Both the position numbers and the translations under genes were made by a program. A stretch of 64,000 bases of DNA from Chroococcus sp. FPU101. GTDB lineage: Bacteria > Cyanobacteriota > Cyanobacteriia > Cyanobacteriales > Microcystaceae. Under the pieces are notes generated by a model that saw only the letters and a list, made by a program, of their open reading frames with translations, did not search any database and was not told the origin of the DNA. The stretch lies in the NCBI RefSeq assembly GCF_017312365.1, contig NZ_BLJI01000011.1:62001-126000 (forward strand), given 5' to 3'. Within the stretch, counting starts at the first letter, position 1, and every line of letters begins with the position of its first letter. Below, one piece after another: positions 19,105-27,519 of the stretch.

Positions 19105-19650
19105 ATGAAGGTTATTTCTACTGATATTCCAGACGTTTTAATTATTGAACCGCAAGTCTACGGGGATGAACGAGGTTTCTTTTTTGAAAGTTTTAATATT
19201 AGAACTTTTAAAGAGAAAACTGGACTAGATGTAGAATTTGTTCAAGATAATCACTCCCGTTCCTTTCAAAATGTCCTCAGAGGTTTACACTATCAGATCC
19301 AACAACCCCAAGGTAAATTAGTACGTGTCGTGGTGGGTGAAGTTTTTGATGTTGCGGTGGATCTTCGGGAAAGTTCCCCGACTTTTGGTAAATGGGTGAG
19401 TTGTTTATTAAGTGAAGAAAATAAACGACAATTCTGGATACCTCCTGGTTTTGCTCATGGATTCTTAGTTTTATCCGATTACGCTGACTTTTTGTATAAA
19501 ACCACGAATTATTATGCCCCACAATACGATCGCACTTTACTCTGGAATGATCCTAAAGTTGGTATCGATTGGCCAATTACAGGAGAGGCTATCTTATCTG
19601 AAAAAGATCAAGTTGGTCAACCATTAGAAAAAGCTGAAATTTTTATTTAA
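19105..19650 (+). CDS. rfbC: dTDP-4-dehydrorhamnose 3,5-epimerase
   Basis: A 181-residue cupin-fold epimerase (RmlC). DERGFFFESFN at the start, DNHSRSFQNVLRGLHYQ with the catalytic His region, GKLVRVVVGEVFDVAVDLR, and PPGFAHGFLVLSD are all diagnostic. It converts dTDP-4-keto-6-deoxyglucose to dTDP-4-keto-rhamnose in the third step of dTDP-L-rhamnose synthesis. It is followed after two bases by rfbD and then by overlapping rfbA, so the three form an operon. The dehydratase gene rfbB for the second step is not in this window. Confidence 0.95.
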   Translation: MKVISTDIPDVLIIEPQVYGDERGFFFESFNIRTFKEKTGLDVEFVQDNHSRSFQNVLRGLHYQIQQPQGKLVRVVVGEVFDVAVDLRESSPTFGKWVSCLLSEENKRQFWIPPGFAHGFLVLSDYADFLYKTTNYYAPQYDRTLLWNDPKVGIDWPITGEAILSEKDQVGQPLEKAEIFI

Positions 19651-19652
19651 TC

Positions 19653-20531
19653 ATGAAGCGTATTTTATTGATTGGTTCACAGGGACAAGTCGGACAAGAA
19701 TTACAATATACTTTACCCGAACTCGGTGAAGTGATTAGAGTCGGACGAGATCAATTAGATTTATCTGATGGTGGCAAACTGCGTCAGATCATCTGTGAAA
19801 CTAAACCCGATTGTATCGTCAATGCTGCTGCTTATACCGCAGTGGATAAGGCTGAATCCGAAATTGAATTAGCCAATGCAATTAATGGAACTGCACCTCA
19901 AATTATGGCAGAAGAAGCGGACAAGTTAGGTGCAACATTTCTTCATATTTCGACGGATTATGTTTTTGATGGACAACAAAACACACCTTATTTAGAAACC
20001 GATCCGACGAATCCATTAGGGTCTTATGGCAATTCTAAACTAATCGGCGAAAAATTGATTCAACAAGTCGGGGGCAACTCCATTATTTTAAGGACTGCTT
20101 GGGTTTATGGTACCTATGGTAAAGGCAATTTTGTTAAAACCATGTTACGAGTGGGCCAAGAACGCTCAGAATTAAAAGTAGTGGTTGATCAAGTGGGTTG
20201 TCCAACCTGGGCTAAAGATATTGCTGATGCGATCGCTCTTTTACTCTTAAATTCAGCCACACCTGGGATCTATCACTTTACGAATAGTGGGGCCGTCAGT
20301 TGGTATGATTTTGCACAGGCGATTTTTGATGAAGCAAAACTTATGGGATTTTCACTAAATGTTAAACAAGTTATTCCCATTACCACTGATCAATATCCTA
20401 CACCAGCTATTCGTCCTGCCTATTCGGTTCTAGGGGGTCAAAAAATTACGCCTATTCTCGGAACCTATCCCCCCTATTGGCGAGACTCTCTTAAACAAAT
20501 GCTTAAACAACTTCATTCGGTGACCTCATGA
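19653..20531 (+). CDS. rfbD: dTDP-4-dehydrorhamnose reductase
   Basis: A 292-residue extended SDR (RmlD) that reduces dTDP-4-keto-rhamnose to dTDP-L-rhamnose with NAD(P)H. The GSQGQVGQEL nucleotide-binding motif lies at residues 8-17, NAAAYTAVDKAE follows, and the catalytic YGNSKLIGEK tyrosine-lysine pair is present, as are STDYVFDG and the RTAWVYG motif. It starts two bases after the rfbC stop and its last four bases (ATGA) overlap the start of rfbA, indicating translational coupling. Length is normal for the family. Confidence 0.95.
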   Translation: MKRILLIGSQGQVGQELQYTLPELGEVIRVGRDQLDLSDGGKLRQIICETKPDCIVNAAAYTAVDKAESEIELANAINGTAPQIMAEEADKLGATFLHISTDYVFDGQQNTPYLETDPTNPLGSYGNSKLIGEKLIQQVGGNSIILRTAWVYGTYGKGNFVKTMLRVGQERSELKVVVDQVGCPTWAKDIADAIALLLLNSATPGIYHFTNSGAVSWYDFAQAIFDEAKLMGFSLNVKQVIPITTDQYPTPAIRPAYSVLGGQKITPILGTYPPYWRDSLKQMLKQLHSVTS

Positions 20532-21601
20532 AAGCTTTAATTCTCTCTGGTGGTAAAGGAACTCGTTTACGTCCTCTCACTTATACGGGTGCCAAACAAT
20601 TAGTACCCGTTGCAAATAAACCGATTTTATGGTACGGAATAGAATCTTTAGTTGCAGCAGGAATTACGGATATTGGGATTATTATTAGTCCCGAAACTGG
20701 GGAAGAAATTAAAATAAAAACGGGGAATGGCGATCGCTTTGGGGCTAATATTAATTATATTCTTCAAGATCAGCCCCTTGGTTTAGCCCATGCGGTGAAA
20801 ATTGCCCAACCGTTTTTAGGGGATTCTCCGTTTGTCATGTATTTAGGCGATAACCTGATTCAAGATGATCTTAAACCGTTTTTAGACTCATTTAAGCAAC
20901 AACAGCTTCAGGCTCTTATTTTATTACGCACTGTCTCGAATCCGTCAGCTTTTGGGGTCGCTCAAGTTGATGACAAGGGTCGAGTTTTACAGTTAGTCGA
21001 AAAACCCCAAAATCCAATGTCTAATCTAGCATTGGTGGGGATTTATTTCTTTTCAAGTGCGATCCATCATGCGATTTCTTGTATTCAACCATCTGCTAGA
21101 GGTGAGTTAGAAATTACTGATGCCATTCAAGAATTAATCAATCAACAACAGTCAGTAGAAGCATTACAGTTATACGGTTGGTGGTTAGATACAGGGAAAA
21201 AAGATGATCTACTCGAAGCAAATCGTATTATTTTAGATACTTGCTTAGTTACAGAAATTAAAGGCGAAAAAGACAACAACAGTCAGATTATTGGACGAGT
21301 GGCGATCGGCAAAGGTTCTAAAATAATTAATAGTACCATTAGAGGCCCTGTGGTCATTGGTGAAGATTGTCAGATCGAAAATTGCTTTATTGGCCCCTAT
21401 ACCAGCGTCGCAGATCGGGCGATTCTCCAAGCGACGGATGTCGAACATAGTGTCATTTTAAAAGAAGCTCAAATTATCGGCATTGACGATCGCATTATTG
21501 ATAGTGTGATTGGACAACGCGCTAAACTGAGCTTAACACCCCATCACCCGAAAGCCGTTCGTTTTATGATTGGAGATGATTCGCAGATTGAATTGTATTA
21601 A
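20528..21601 (+). CDS. rfbA: Glucose-1-phosphate thymidylyltransferase, long form
   Basis: A 357-residue sugar nucleotidyltransferase. LSGGKGTRLRPLT at the N-terminus is the pyrophosphorylase loop, and YLGDNLIQ carries the metal-binding Asp. After about residue 240 comes a left-handed beta-helix of hexapeptide-like repeats (IIGRVAIGKGSKIINSTIRG ... VVIGEDCQIEN), which marks the long RmlA class rather than the ~290-residue E. coli form. It makes dTDP-glucose, the first step of dTDP-rhamnose synthesis, although the long class is occasionally assigned other dTDP sugars. Last gene of the rfbC-rfbD-rfbA operon. Confidence 0.93.
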   Translation: MKALILSGGKGTRLRPLTYTGAKQLVPVANKPILWYGIESLVAAGITDIGIIISPETGEEIKIKTGNGDRFGANINYILQDQPLGLAHAVKIAQPFLGDSPFVMYLGDNLIQDDLKPFLDSFKQQQLQALILLRTVSNPSAFGVAQVDDKGRVLQLVEKPQNPMSNLALVGIYFFSSAIHHAISCIQPSARGELEITDAIQELINQQQSVEALQLYGWWLDTGKKDDLLEANRIILDTCLVTEIKGEKDNNSQIIGRVAIGKGSKIINSTIRGPVVIGEDCQIENCFIGPYTSVADRAILQATDVEHSVILKEAQIIGIDDRIIDSVIGQRAKLSLTPHHPKAVRFMIGDDSQIELY

Positions 21602-21622
21602 TAGTATCCATCTAAAATCATC

Positions 21623-21675
21623 TAGGAATTTGGTTTCTTTCATTCAATTAAACAGAGGGTAGAAAGACCAAACCT
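21623..21675. terminator. Imperfect inverted repeat between convergent rfbA and the SucD-like gene
   Basis: TTTGGTTTCTTT (about 21630-21641) and AGAAAGACCAAA (21661-21672) are imperfect complements around a 19-base spacer, ending in CCTCTAC. The right arm resembles the CCAAACCCCTAC tail of the hairpins near 14800 and 43350. Its place between convergent stops suggests a bidirectional terminator. Confidence 0.45.
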
Positions 21676-22566
21676 CTACGACGACAACATCAATTTAATC
21701 CATTCTGGAATATCAGACACTCGATCTGCTATTTGCGCTTCTGCTTCTTGAAAGCGGAGTAAGGTTTGCTGTTCGGGACTTGGTTTAGTATCAGTATAAG
21801 ATAACTGATTTGCCATAATACTCATTGCATCATCAAATTTTTTATCAATGGGTGTATACAGTCCCGCTAAATGAACAATCACGGGTTTTTCAATGGTTGA
21901 AGCGATGTATTCTGCTGCACTCATTTCCGCGCTTCCTTGGGGATGTCCGACTAAAACGATCGCATCGGTTTCCTCATCTTCTTCCAAAATTTGTAACCAT
22001 TGTTCAAAACTAGAACCAATCATTGCATCTGTTCCTAGACTAACTGCAATTGATTGTCCTAAACCTGCTTGGGTTAAAGTGAGGGCAATTTCATCAGTAA
22101 GGCGATCGCTACGACTAACTAAACCGATACGCCCTGGAGTATAACAAAAAGGTTCACTAATGCCTAGCCAAACTTTAGAAGGAACCATTAAGCCCTGACT
22201 CCCCGAACCGAGGATAAAAGTATTGGTTTGTTGGGCTTTTTTGAGTAGTTTCACCATATCCAACGGAGGAACCCCGCGAGAAATGAGAATGAGTTGTTTA
22301 ATATTTGCGGCAATAGCTTCGTAGGCTGCATCTAGGACTTGATAGGGACTGCCAAAAATGAGAGATGTTTCCACCTCGCCCACTTGTGCGATCGCTTCTT
22401 CTACTAAATCAAAAATTGGAATATCATCGATCATCTCTCCACCATTCCCAACACTTGTACCCGCTACAATGCTAGTACCATAGGCTTTCATGCGAGTTCC
22501 GTAAGATGACCCCATCTCCGTCGTCATGCCTTGAATTAATATTTTGCTCTCATGAGACCATTTCAT
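21676..22566 (-). CDS. Succinyl-CoA ligase alpha (SucD)-like protein lacking the phosphohistidine
   Basis: A 296-residue protein that follows SucD from end to end: a CoA-binding Rossmann domain at the start, ISRGVPPLDMVKLL, GRIGLVSRSDRLTDEIALTLTQAGLGQS, and QGSAEMSAAEYIAS. In genuine SucD, the active-site His sits in GKRMGHAGAI; the aligned residues here are DKKFDDAMSI, so the His is lost. GPNCPG is replaced by GSGSQG, and the EIGGSAE glutamate by HPQGSAE. Succinyl-CoA synthesis by the normal phosphohistidine route therefore looks impossible. It could be a CoA-binding or regulatory paralogue. It lies 16 bp after the SucC-like gene, in the same transcript. Confidence 0.8.
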   Translation of the reverse strand: MKWSHESKILIQGMTTEMGSSYGTRMKAYGTSIVAGTSVGNGGEMIDDIPIFDLVEEAIAQVGEVETSLIFGSPYQVLDAAYEAIAANIKQLILISRGVPPLDMVKLLKKAQQTNTFILGSGSQGLMVPSKVWLGISEPFCYTPGRIGLVSRSDRLTDEIALTLTQAGLGQSIAVSLGTDAMIGSSFEQWLQILEEDEETDAIVLVGHPQGSAEMSAAEYIASTIEKPVIVHLAGLYTPIDKKFDDAMSIMANQLSYTDTKPSPEQQTLLRFQEAEAQIADRVSDIPEWIKLMLSS

Positions 22567-22582
22567 AAATTTTGTTTTAATC

Positions 22583-23812
22583 CTATTTTTGAGTTAAATT
22601 AATGGCTTGTTTAACTGCATCTTCGGTTGAATTTTGCCAATGAACGCCCAATAAACTGAGTTTTTCTAGTTCTACCGTCTTATCTCCTTCGTAATTTAAA
22701 CGTAGAATCAATTGAGGAGGTTGACGATGTAGTTTAATTTGATTAGATCGAGATATTCTTTCTTGAGTTAAGGCTGCAATGCTAGTTCCTCGAAGCATTC
22801 GATCATCACCTTGATTTTTAGGATTAGTTTTGCCCACCGAAGAAAATTGATCGATAATGCCTTGGGTTACTGCTTGTGTTAGTAAAGGACTTCCCAAAAT
22901 ATTAACGAGAATCACATTAATTTCTAGATAGTTAAAAAGTGTTTCTAAACCCGTTTTGAGTTGTTCGGCAATCGATAAATTGAGATGATATTCATCAAGA
23001 ATTAGACAGCAAGAGGGCTTACCCTGTTCTTGAATCAGTAGATCCCAAGTATTTAGGGCTAAACCATAACTATTACAAATTACAGCAATATTACCCGGTC
23101 TGGGTTTAGAACAAAGCCAATTTAACAAAGGATCAGCTTTTAAGTTTTTCTCTGGAGAAGAAATTAATTGTAATAAATCTGGGTGACGACCGAGGGCATG
23201 ATCATTAACTGTAATTTTGCCATCTAATGCCATGACTTGTCCTTCGGCATTAATTCCTAAAGGATTGATTTCCACAATGTTTAAGTCTTTGCTCTTAAAC
23301 AAATCATACATTTTTTCTAGAATGACACTTACTGATTGTAATAATGAGCCTTTTAGACCCATCTTGACTGCTAATTTTCGGGCATGAAAGGGGGCAAACT
23401 GTTCATCAATAAAAACTTTATGGGTATTTTGTAAAAGCGTTTCGACATCCATTCCCCCTTTAATAGAACCGAGTAAGACGGGCTTTTGTAATTGATAGTC
23501 TAAAACAACAGCGAGAAAAAATTCTTCAATAGCACGATAACGGGCTTCTGCTAATAAAACTTCGGGATATTCGCCCCCAATAGGTAAACTAAAAATAGCA
23601 TGAGCCGCAGCGATCGCATCAATAGTATTAGCTGCAAATCTGACTCCGCCTGCTTTGCCACGTCCTCCTGCACGAACTTGGGATTTTAAGACCACAGGAT
23701 AAGGAATTTGTAAGCGTTTCAGTTGACTGGGATTTGCGATCGCTTGTGAGGGTAAAATAGGAATTCCTACTTGTTGAAATAATTCTTTAGCTTGATACTC
23801 CAATAATTCCAT
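22583..23812 (-). CDS. Succinyl-CoA ligase beta (SucC)-like protein
   Basis: A 409-residue homologue of the ADP/GDP-forming succinyl-CoA ligase beta subunit. The N-terminal ATP-grasp is well preserved: LLEYQAKELFQQVGIP, VVLKSQVRAGGRGKAGGVRFA and NIVEINPLGINAEGQVMALDGKI. The C-terminal ligase/CoA domain is diverged: where SucC has GAGLAM and a Gly-rich FLDVGG loop, this protein has SYGLAL and LILDEY. The next gene encodes an equally diverged SucD-like subunit, so the two probably work together in something other than normal succinyl-CoA synthesis. The start ATG at 23812 lies two bases beyond the stop of the upstream SDR gene. Confidence 0.82.
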   Translation of the reverse strand: MELLEYQAKELFQQVGIPILPSQAIANPSQLKRLQIPYPVVLKSQVRAGGRGKAGGVRFAANTIDAIAAAHAIFSLPIGGEYPEVLLAEARYRAIEEFFLAVVLDYQLQKPVLLGSIKGGMDVETLLQNTHKVFIDEQFAPFHARKLAVKMGLKGSLLQSVSVILEKMYDLFKSKDLNIVEINPLGINAEGQVMALDGKITVNDHALGRHPDLLQLISSPEKNLKADPLLNWLCSKPRPGNIAVICNSYGLALNTWDLLIQEQGKPSCCLILDEYHLNLSIAEQLKTGLETLFNYLEINVILVNILGSPLLTQAVTQGIIDQFSSVGKTNPKNQGDDRMLRGTSIAALTQERISRSNQIKLHRQPPQLILRLNYEGDKTVELEKLSLLGVHWQNSTEDAVKQAINLTQK

Positions 23813-23814
23813 AT

Positions 23815-24735
23815 TTAAAACGATTCCTTGTTGGTAGACATTTTCAAAGCTTTCTCAACCTGATCAATGCCATAAAAACGCCTCCAAAAGGCATCTGTAA
23901 ACCAGGTTGGCATAATTTTAGTCATCATTGGAACAAAGATACTTGCCCCTGTTGCCGCATAATAACGAGGACGCGGACGCGGATCACTTAACGCTCTGAC
24001 AATGACTTGCGCGACTCTCTCAGGTGTCCATCCTAATAATTGTAATTGTTGATCGATCGCTTCTATTTTGGCAAATGCAGGCTGATAAATCGATTTTTCG
24101 TGTTCGGGTGCGGTTTTTTGGACTTTTTCCCATGCTACTTGGAAAAATTCGGTAATTACTGGCCCTGGAATCACCACACTAACTTTAATATTAAATGCTT
24201 TTAATTCCATCCTCAGAACATCGCTCAAGGCTTCTAGAGCGAATTTAGAAGAACTGTACAGCCCCCCTGCTGGAAAAGCCATCCTCCCGCCTAATGAGCT
24301 AATATTGACGATTCTGCCGCCACCTTGATCACGCATCAAGGGGATCAGGCTTTGCGTTAAAATCAAAGGAGCAAAAAAATTAACGTCAAATTGTTCTTTT
24401 GCGGCCGTTAAAGGCATTAGTTCAATTGGCCCCATTTGTCCATAACCTGCGTTATTGACGACAGCATCAACTCTGCCCCATTTGTCCCACACTCCTCGAC
24501 TTAAAGCTGCAACTTGTTCAGCATTCGTCATATCTGTGGTTATGACTAAAACCTCGGCACCGACTTGACGACATTTAGTGGCTATTTCTTCTAGTTTATG
24601 TTCTCGTCTGGCGGTTAGGGCAAGCCGTATTCCAGGATAGCGCGTGGCTAACATTAGTGCTAAAGCAGTTCCAATTCCTGCCGATGCACCAGTAATTAAA
24701 ATGACTTGTTCTGATAGATGAGGAGTGTGGTTCAT
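23815..24735 (-). CDS. SDR-family oxidoreductase
   Basis: A 306-residue classical short-chain dehydrogenase. LITGASAGIGTALAL binds the cofactor; NNAGYGQMG follows; the catalytic Ser is in NISSLGGRM and the Tyr-Lys pair in YSSSKFALE. ARREHKLEE after the second strand suggests NADP preference. The C-terminal PRPRPRYYAATGASIFVPMMTKIMP is typical of the SDR group with a hydrophobic, possibly membrane-associated tail. The substrate is unknown. It is first in a minus-strand set with the SucC- and SucD-like genes (gaps 2 and 16 bp). Its ATG overlaps the start codon of the divergent gene (see findings). Confidence 0.87.
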   Translation of the reverse strand: MNHTPHLSEQVILITGASAGIGTALALMLATRYPGIRLALTARREHKLEEIATKCRQVGAEVLVITTDMTNAEQVAALSRGVWDKWGRVDAVVNNAGYGQMGPIELMPLTAAKEQFDVNFFAPLILTQSLIPLMRDQGGGRIVNISSLGGRMAFPAGGLYSSSKFALEALSDVLRMELKAFNIKVSVVIPGPVITEFFQVAWEKVQKTAPEHEKSIYQPAFAKIEAIDQQLQLLGWTPERVAQVIVRALSDPRPRPRYYAATGASIFVPMMTKIMPTWFTDAFWRRFYGIDQVEKALKMSTNKESF

Positions 24736-26308
24736 GTTAAAGTCTACTCATGATTCGTTTGATTTCAAAGATTTGGAACGCCATTTACAACAACGCTTAC
24801 AGGTAGAATTTCCTGAGATCAATTCACTACAGGTTAATTGTTTTCTACGGGAAAAAACCTTAGTTATTTTGGTTCATGTACCTGAAGTTGTGACGCTCCC
24901 TACTAAAGATCTCCTCTTTCAGCTTAAACAAATTTTGTCTGAGGAGGATCAGATCTCATCTTATCCGATGGAGTTGTATCTAAAGGTTAACGAACGCTCT
25001 CAAGCTGAATTAATTAATCTTGATCAGCGATCGCACTGGTTAAAACCTTTATTGTTTGGTTTAGGCTTAATGCTATCGTTAGGGGGATTGTATGGGATGT
25101 CTCGTCCCTGTGTCTTAGACAGTTGTCCGAGTTTAACTCAAGCTGAAAACATTGCTCAAAATGCGATTAATTCGGTTAATTTAACAGCAACGCCACAAGA
25201 TATCGAACAAGCACAACAAGAATTAGATAAATCCTTTAATATACTTGAAAATATTCCCGTTTGGTCAAAGTATCATCCTCCAGCGACGCAACTTTTAGAA
25301 ACTTATCAGCAATATTCCCTCCATCTCGAAGATTTATCCAAAGCGTTAAATCATGCCACAAAAGCCATATCTTTAGCAAACCCTCCCCTTTCTCCTTCCC
25401 AATGGCAAACGGTTCGACTCGAATGGGAAAATGCTATTGCTTTTTTAAAAAAACTGCCTAGCAATAGTCCTTATTATTTTTATGCTCAAGTAAAACTCAG
25501 ACAGTATCAAGAGAATTCAAAGCAGATCGAACAACAGATTCAAGCCAATGATCAAGCCAGTGATTATCTCAAAACCGCCCAAGAAACTGCAAAAATTGCT
25601 TTAGTCCGACAAAAAGCGGCTCAATCTTTAGCTGATTGGCAATTAGTCGAGAAGACATGGCAAACTGCTATTAAAAGTTTACAGGCTATTTCATCGGGTA
25701 CAGTTGCGGCAAAAGAGGCTCAAAATTTAATTAATATCTATACTACTCAATTGGTAAACGCCACCGCCCGCAAAACGATTGAAGCCACCGCGACAGACTT
25801 ATATCGTCAAGCAATTCAACAAGATCAACTCGCTCAAAAAGCAGCTAACATACAACAATGGACATCTGCGGTTACTGCTTGGCGCAATGCTATTACCTCT
25901 CTTAAACAAATTCAGATCAATACGTTTCAATATAATCTGGCTCAACCTCTGCTATCATCCTATGCTGTTTCTCTCCAGCAAGCCGAAACGAATTTAAAAG
26001 AAGCCACACAACTTCAACATTTACGTCAAGATCTAGAAACAATTTGTAAAAAACCGCAAAAAATTTGTGATTATCAAATCAGTCAAGCTCAGATTAAAGT
26101 TAATTTAACTGAATCTTATGTCAAACAGGTTTGGTATACAGCTTCCCAAGCCAAAGCACAAACCAGTGTACCCACTCAAGTCAGTTTACTCAATCATATT
26201 TCTAAATTAGAAAAAAGCTTACAAACGATTAGTAATGAAGCTCTTAAAAGGGTTGAGGTTTATAACCCTGAACAAAATATCATTGCTATTTATGAACCTA
26301 TTCGTTAA
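24734..26308 (+). CDS. Single-span membrane protein with long helical repeat region, function unknown
   Basis: 524 residues from the ATG at 24734, chosen for the GAGGAG ribosome-binding site nine bases upstream. Residues 1-100 are a soluble cytoplasmic domain (FPEINSLQVNCFLREKTLVI ... LSEEDQIS). One membrane helix lies at about 105-122 (WLKPLLFGLGLMLSLGGLYG). The remaining 400 residues are helical, rich in Ala, Gln and Trp, and contain repeated motifs such as WQLVEKTWQTAIKSLQAI and WTSAVTAWRNAITSLKQI, resembling TPR-like helical hairpins outside the membrane. I do not recognise a named family. Its start codon overlaps that of the divergent SDR gene. Confidence 0.75.
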   Translation: MLKSTHDSFDFKDLERHLQQRLQVEFPEINSLQVNCFLREKTLVILVHVPEVVTLPTKDLLFQLKQILSEEDQISSYPMELYLKVNERSQAELINLDQRSHWLKPLLFGLGLMLSLGGLYGMSRPCVLDSCPSLTQAENIAQNAINSVNLTATPQDIEQAQQELDKSFNILENIPVWSKYHPPATQLLETYQQYSLHLEDLSKALNHATKAISLANPPLSPSQWQTVRLEWENAIAFLKKLPSNSPYYFYAQVKLRQYQENSKQIEQQIQANDQASDYLKTAQETAKIALVRQKAAQSLADWQLVEKTWQTAIKSLQAISSGTVAAKEAQNLINIYTTQLVNATARKTIEATATDLYRQAIQQDQLAQKAANIQQWTSAVTAWRNAITSLKQIQINTFQYNLAQPLLSSYAVSLQQAETNLKEATQLQHLRQDLETICKKPQKICDYQISQAQIKVNLTESYVKQVWYTASQAKAQTSVPTQVSLLNHISKLEKSLQTISNEALKRVEVYNPEQNIIAIYEPIR

Positions 26309-26365
26309 TATTTTTGAGAACAAATTGCGATCGTATTCGTTTAAATTATGCTCTTTTAATAAATC

Positions 26366-26471
26366 GTAGGGATTTGAGACAATAAACAGTAAAACAGTTA
26401 AATCAACCTCATACTGATTACTAATTACTGGTTACTGATAACTGTAAAAGGTTGGGTTACCAAATCCCTAC
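26366..26471. repeat. Inverted-repeat element containing a heptamer (STRR-type) repeat
   Basis: GTAGGGATTTG at 26366-26376 is exactly complementary to CAAATCCCTAC at 26461-26471. Between them lie four tandem heptamers of the form TACTRRT (26412-26439) plus a degenerate fifth. Such short tandemly repeated heptamers are known from cyanobacterial genomes. The element lies between convergent genes and has no coding capacity. Confidence 0.65.
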
Positions 26472-26507
26472 ATCATTTTTGATCTGAATCTAGAGTTCCA
26501 AAACCCA

Positions 26508-27296
26508 TTACAGAGCAAAAAAGGCGAATTGTGCCAACTGAATCAAGATACCGCCAACCGACTGCACTATCTGATCCATTCTGCTGACTCCTTCATCGGG
26601 TTTTAATGCCTCTCGCATCGCCACCATTCCTTGTAAAAAGTCATCCGACGCTTTTAACCCTGGTGCGTTTTGCTGTTCTTCAAATAATAACGCCGCCATT
26701 TGAGCATCCCTTTCGGCTTGTGACTCATTACCCATGCGATAGTAGGAAATACCACGGGCTAAAAATGCAGGTGCATAATCTTGATTAATTGTCAAAGCTT
26801 TATTATAATTCTCAACAGCAACACGATGATTTCCTGATTTGGCTTCCAAAAGTCCCCAGGCATAAAAGCTATCGGGTGTTCCTGCACTAATGGGAATTCC
26901 TGTAGCCCCGCGAAAATAGGAAGTACTGATGTTAACTCCTGTTAAATTTGCATTGACGAGATAAGTATTTCTTAAATCTGTACCATTAAATACCGCACCC
27001 GTGAAGTTAGCCCCACTTAAATTCGCCCCGTGTAAAGATGCGCCATTGAGGTTAGCCCCACTCAAATTCGCCCCACTTAAATTCGCTTGACTCAAGTTAG
27101 CCCCACTCAAATTCGCCCCACTGAGATCTGCCCCCGCGAGGTTTGCCATCACTAAACCCGAACCACTTAAGTCACATTTTGGACATTGTTTAGTAGAAAG
27201 AAGTTGATTCAAATGTTCTAGATTTTCTGCTTGTGCTGCCATTCCTAAACTAAAGGGCATCAAAATTGCAAGAGAGGTGATTAAGATTAGCTTCAT
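26508..27296 (-). CDS. Secreted pentapeptide-repeat protein with C-terminal TPR-like region
   Basis: A 262-residue protein with an N-terminal signal peptide ([23 protein letters not shown]). Residues about 43-135 are pentapeptide repeats of the A(N/D)LSG type, which fold into a right-handed quadrilateral beta-helix. Residues about 140-205 ([39 protein letters not shown]) look like a TPR pair. The C-terminus is hydrophobic. Many repeats are near-identical at DNA level (gccccactcaaattc), so copy number could vary by slippage or recombination. A CPKC pair just before the repeats could form a disulfide after export. The function is unknown; export to the periplasm or lumen is inferred. Confidence 0.85.
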   Translation of the reverse strand: MKLILITSLAILMPFSLGMAAQAENLEHLNQLLSTKQCPKCDLSGSGLVMANLAGADLSGANLSGANLSQANLSGANLSGANLNGASLHGANLSGANFTGAVFNGTDLRNTYLVNANLTGVNISTSYFRGATGIPISAGTPDSFYAWGLLEAKSGNHRVAVENYNKALTINQDYAPAFLARGISYYRMGNESQAERDAQMAALLFEEQQNAPGLKASDDFLQGMVAMREALKPDEGVSRMDQIVQSVGGILIQLAQFAFFAL

Positions 27297-27519
27297 AATT
27301 TAGACTTATATTGCTACCGTTACTGAACCTTGAGAAAAAGGAAAAGGTCAACTACAATACAGGATAGTTACTCAATTCCCTATTAGTTGGGGATGAATGC
27401 TATTGCTGCTCAATTGCCCAATCAACAGCTTTCTTCAGGTTTCTATTAGAAGAGTACCCAAAAGTTTTAGCGATTTATTCATTTAGAGCCGAAAGTCATT
27501 AAGGATTTTATTACACAGA

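Noticed and set aside
26990-27180. CRISPR-like appearance of the regular short repeats
   Set aside because: The 15-bp periodic repeats encode in-frame A(N/D)LSG pentapeptides; there are no spacers of uniform length. The same reasoning applies to the RTX region.
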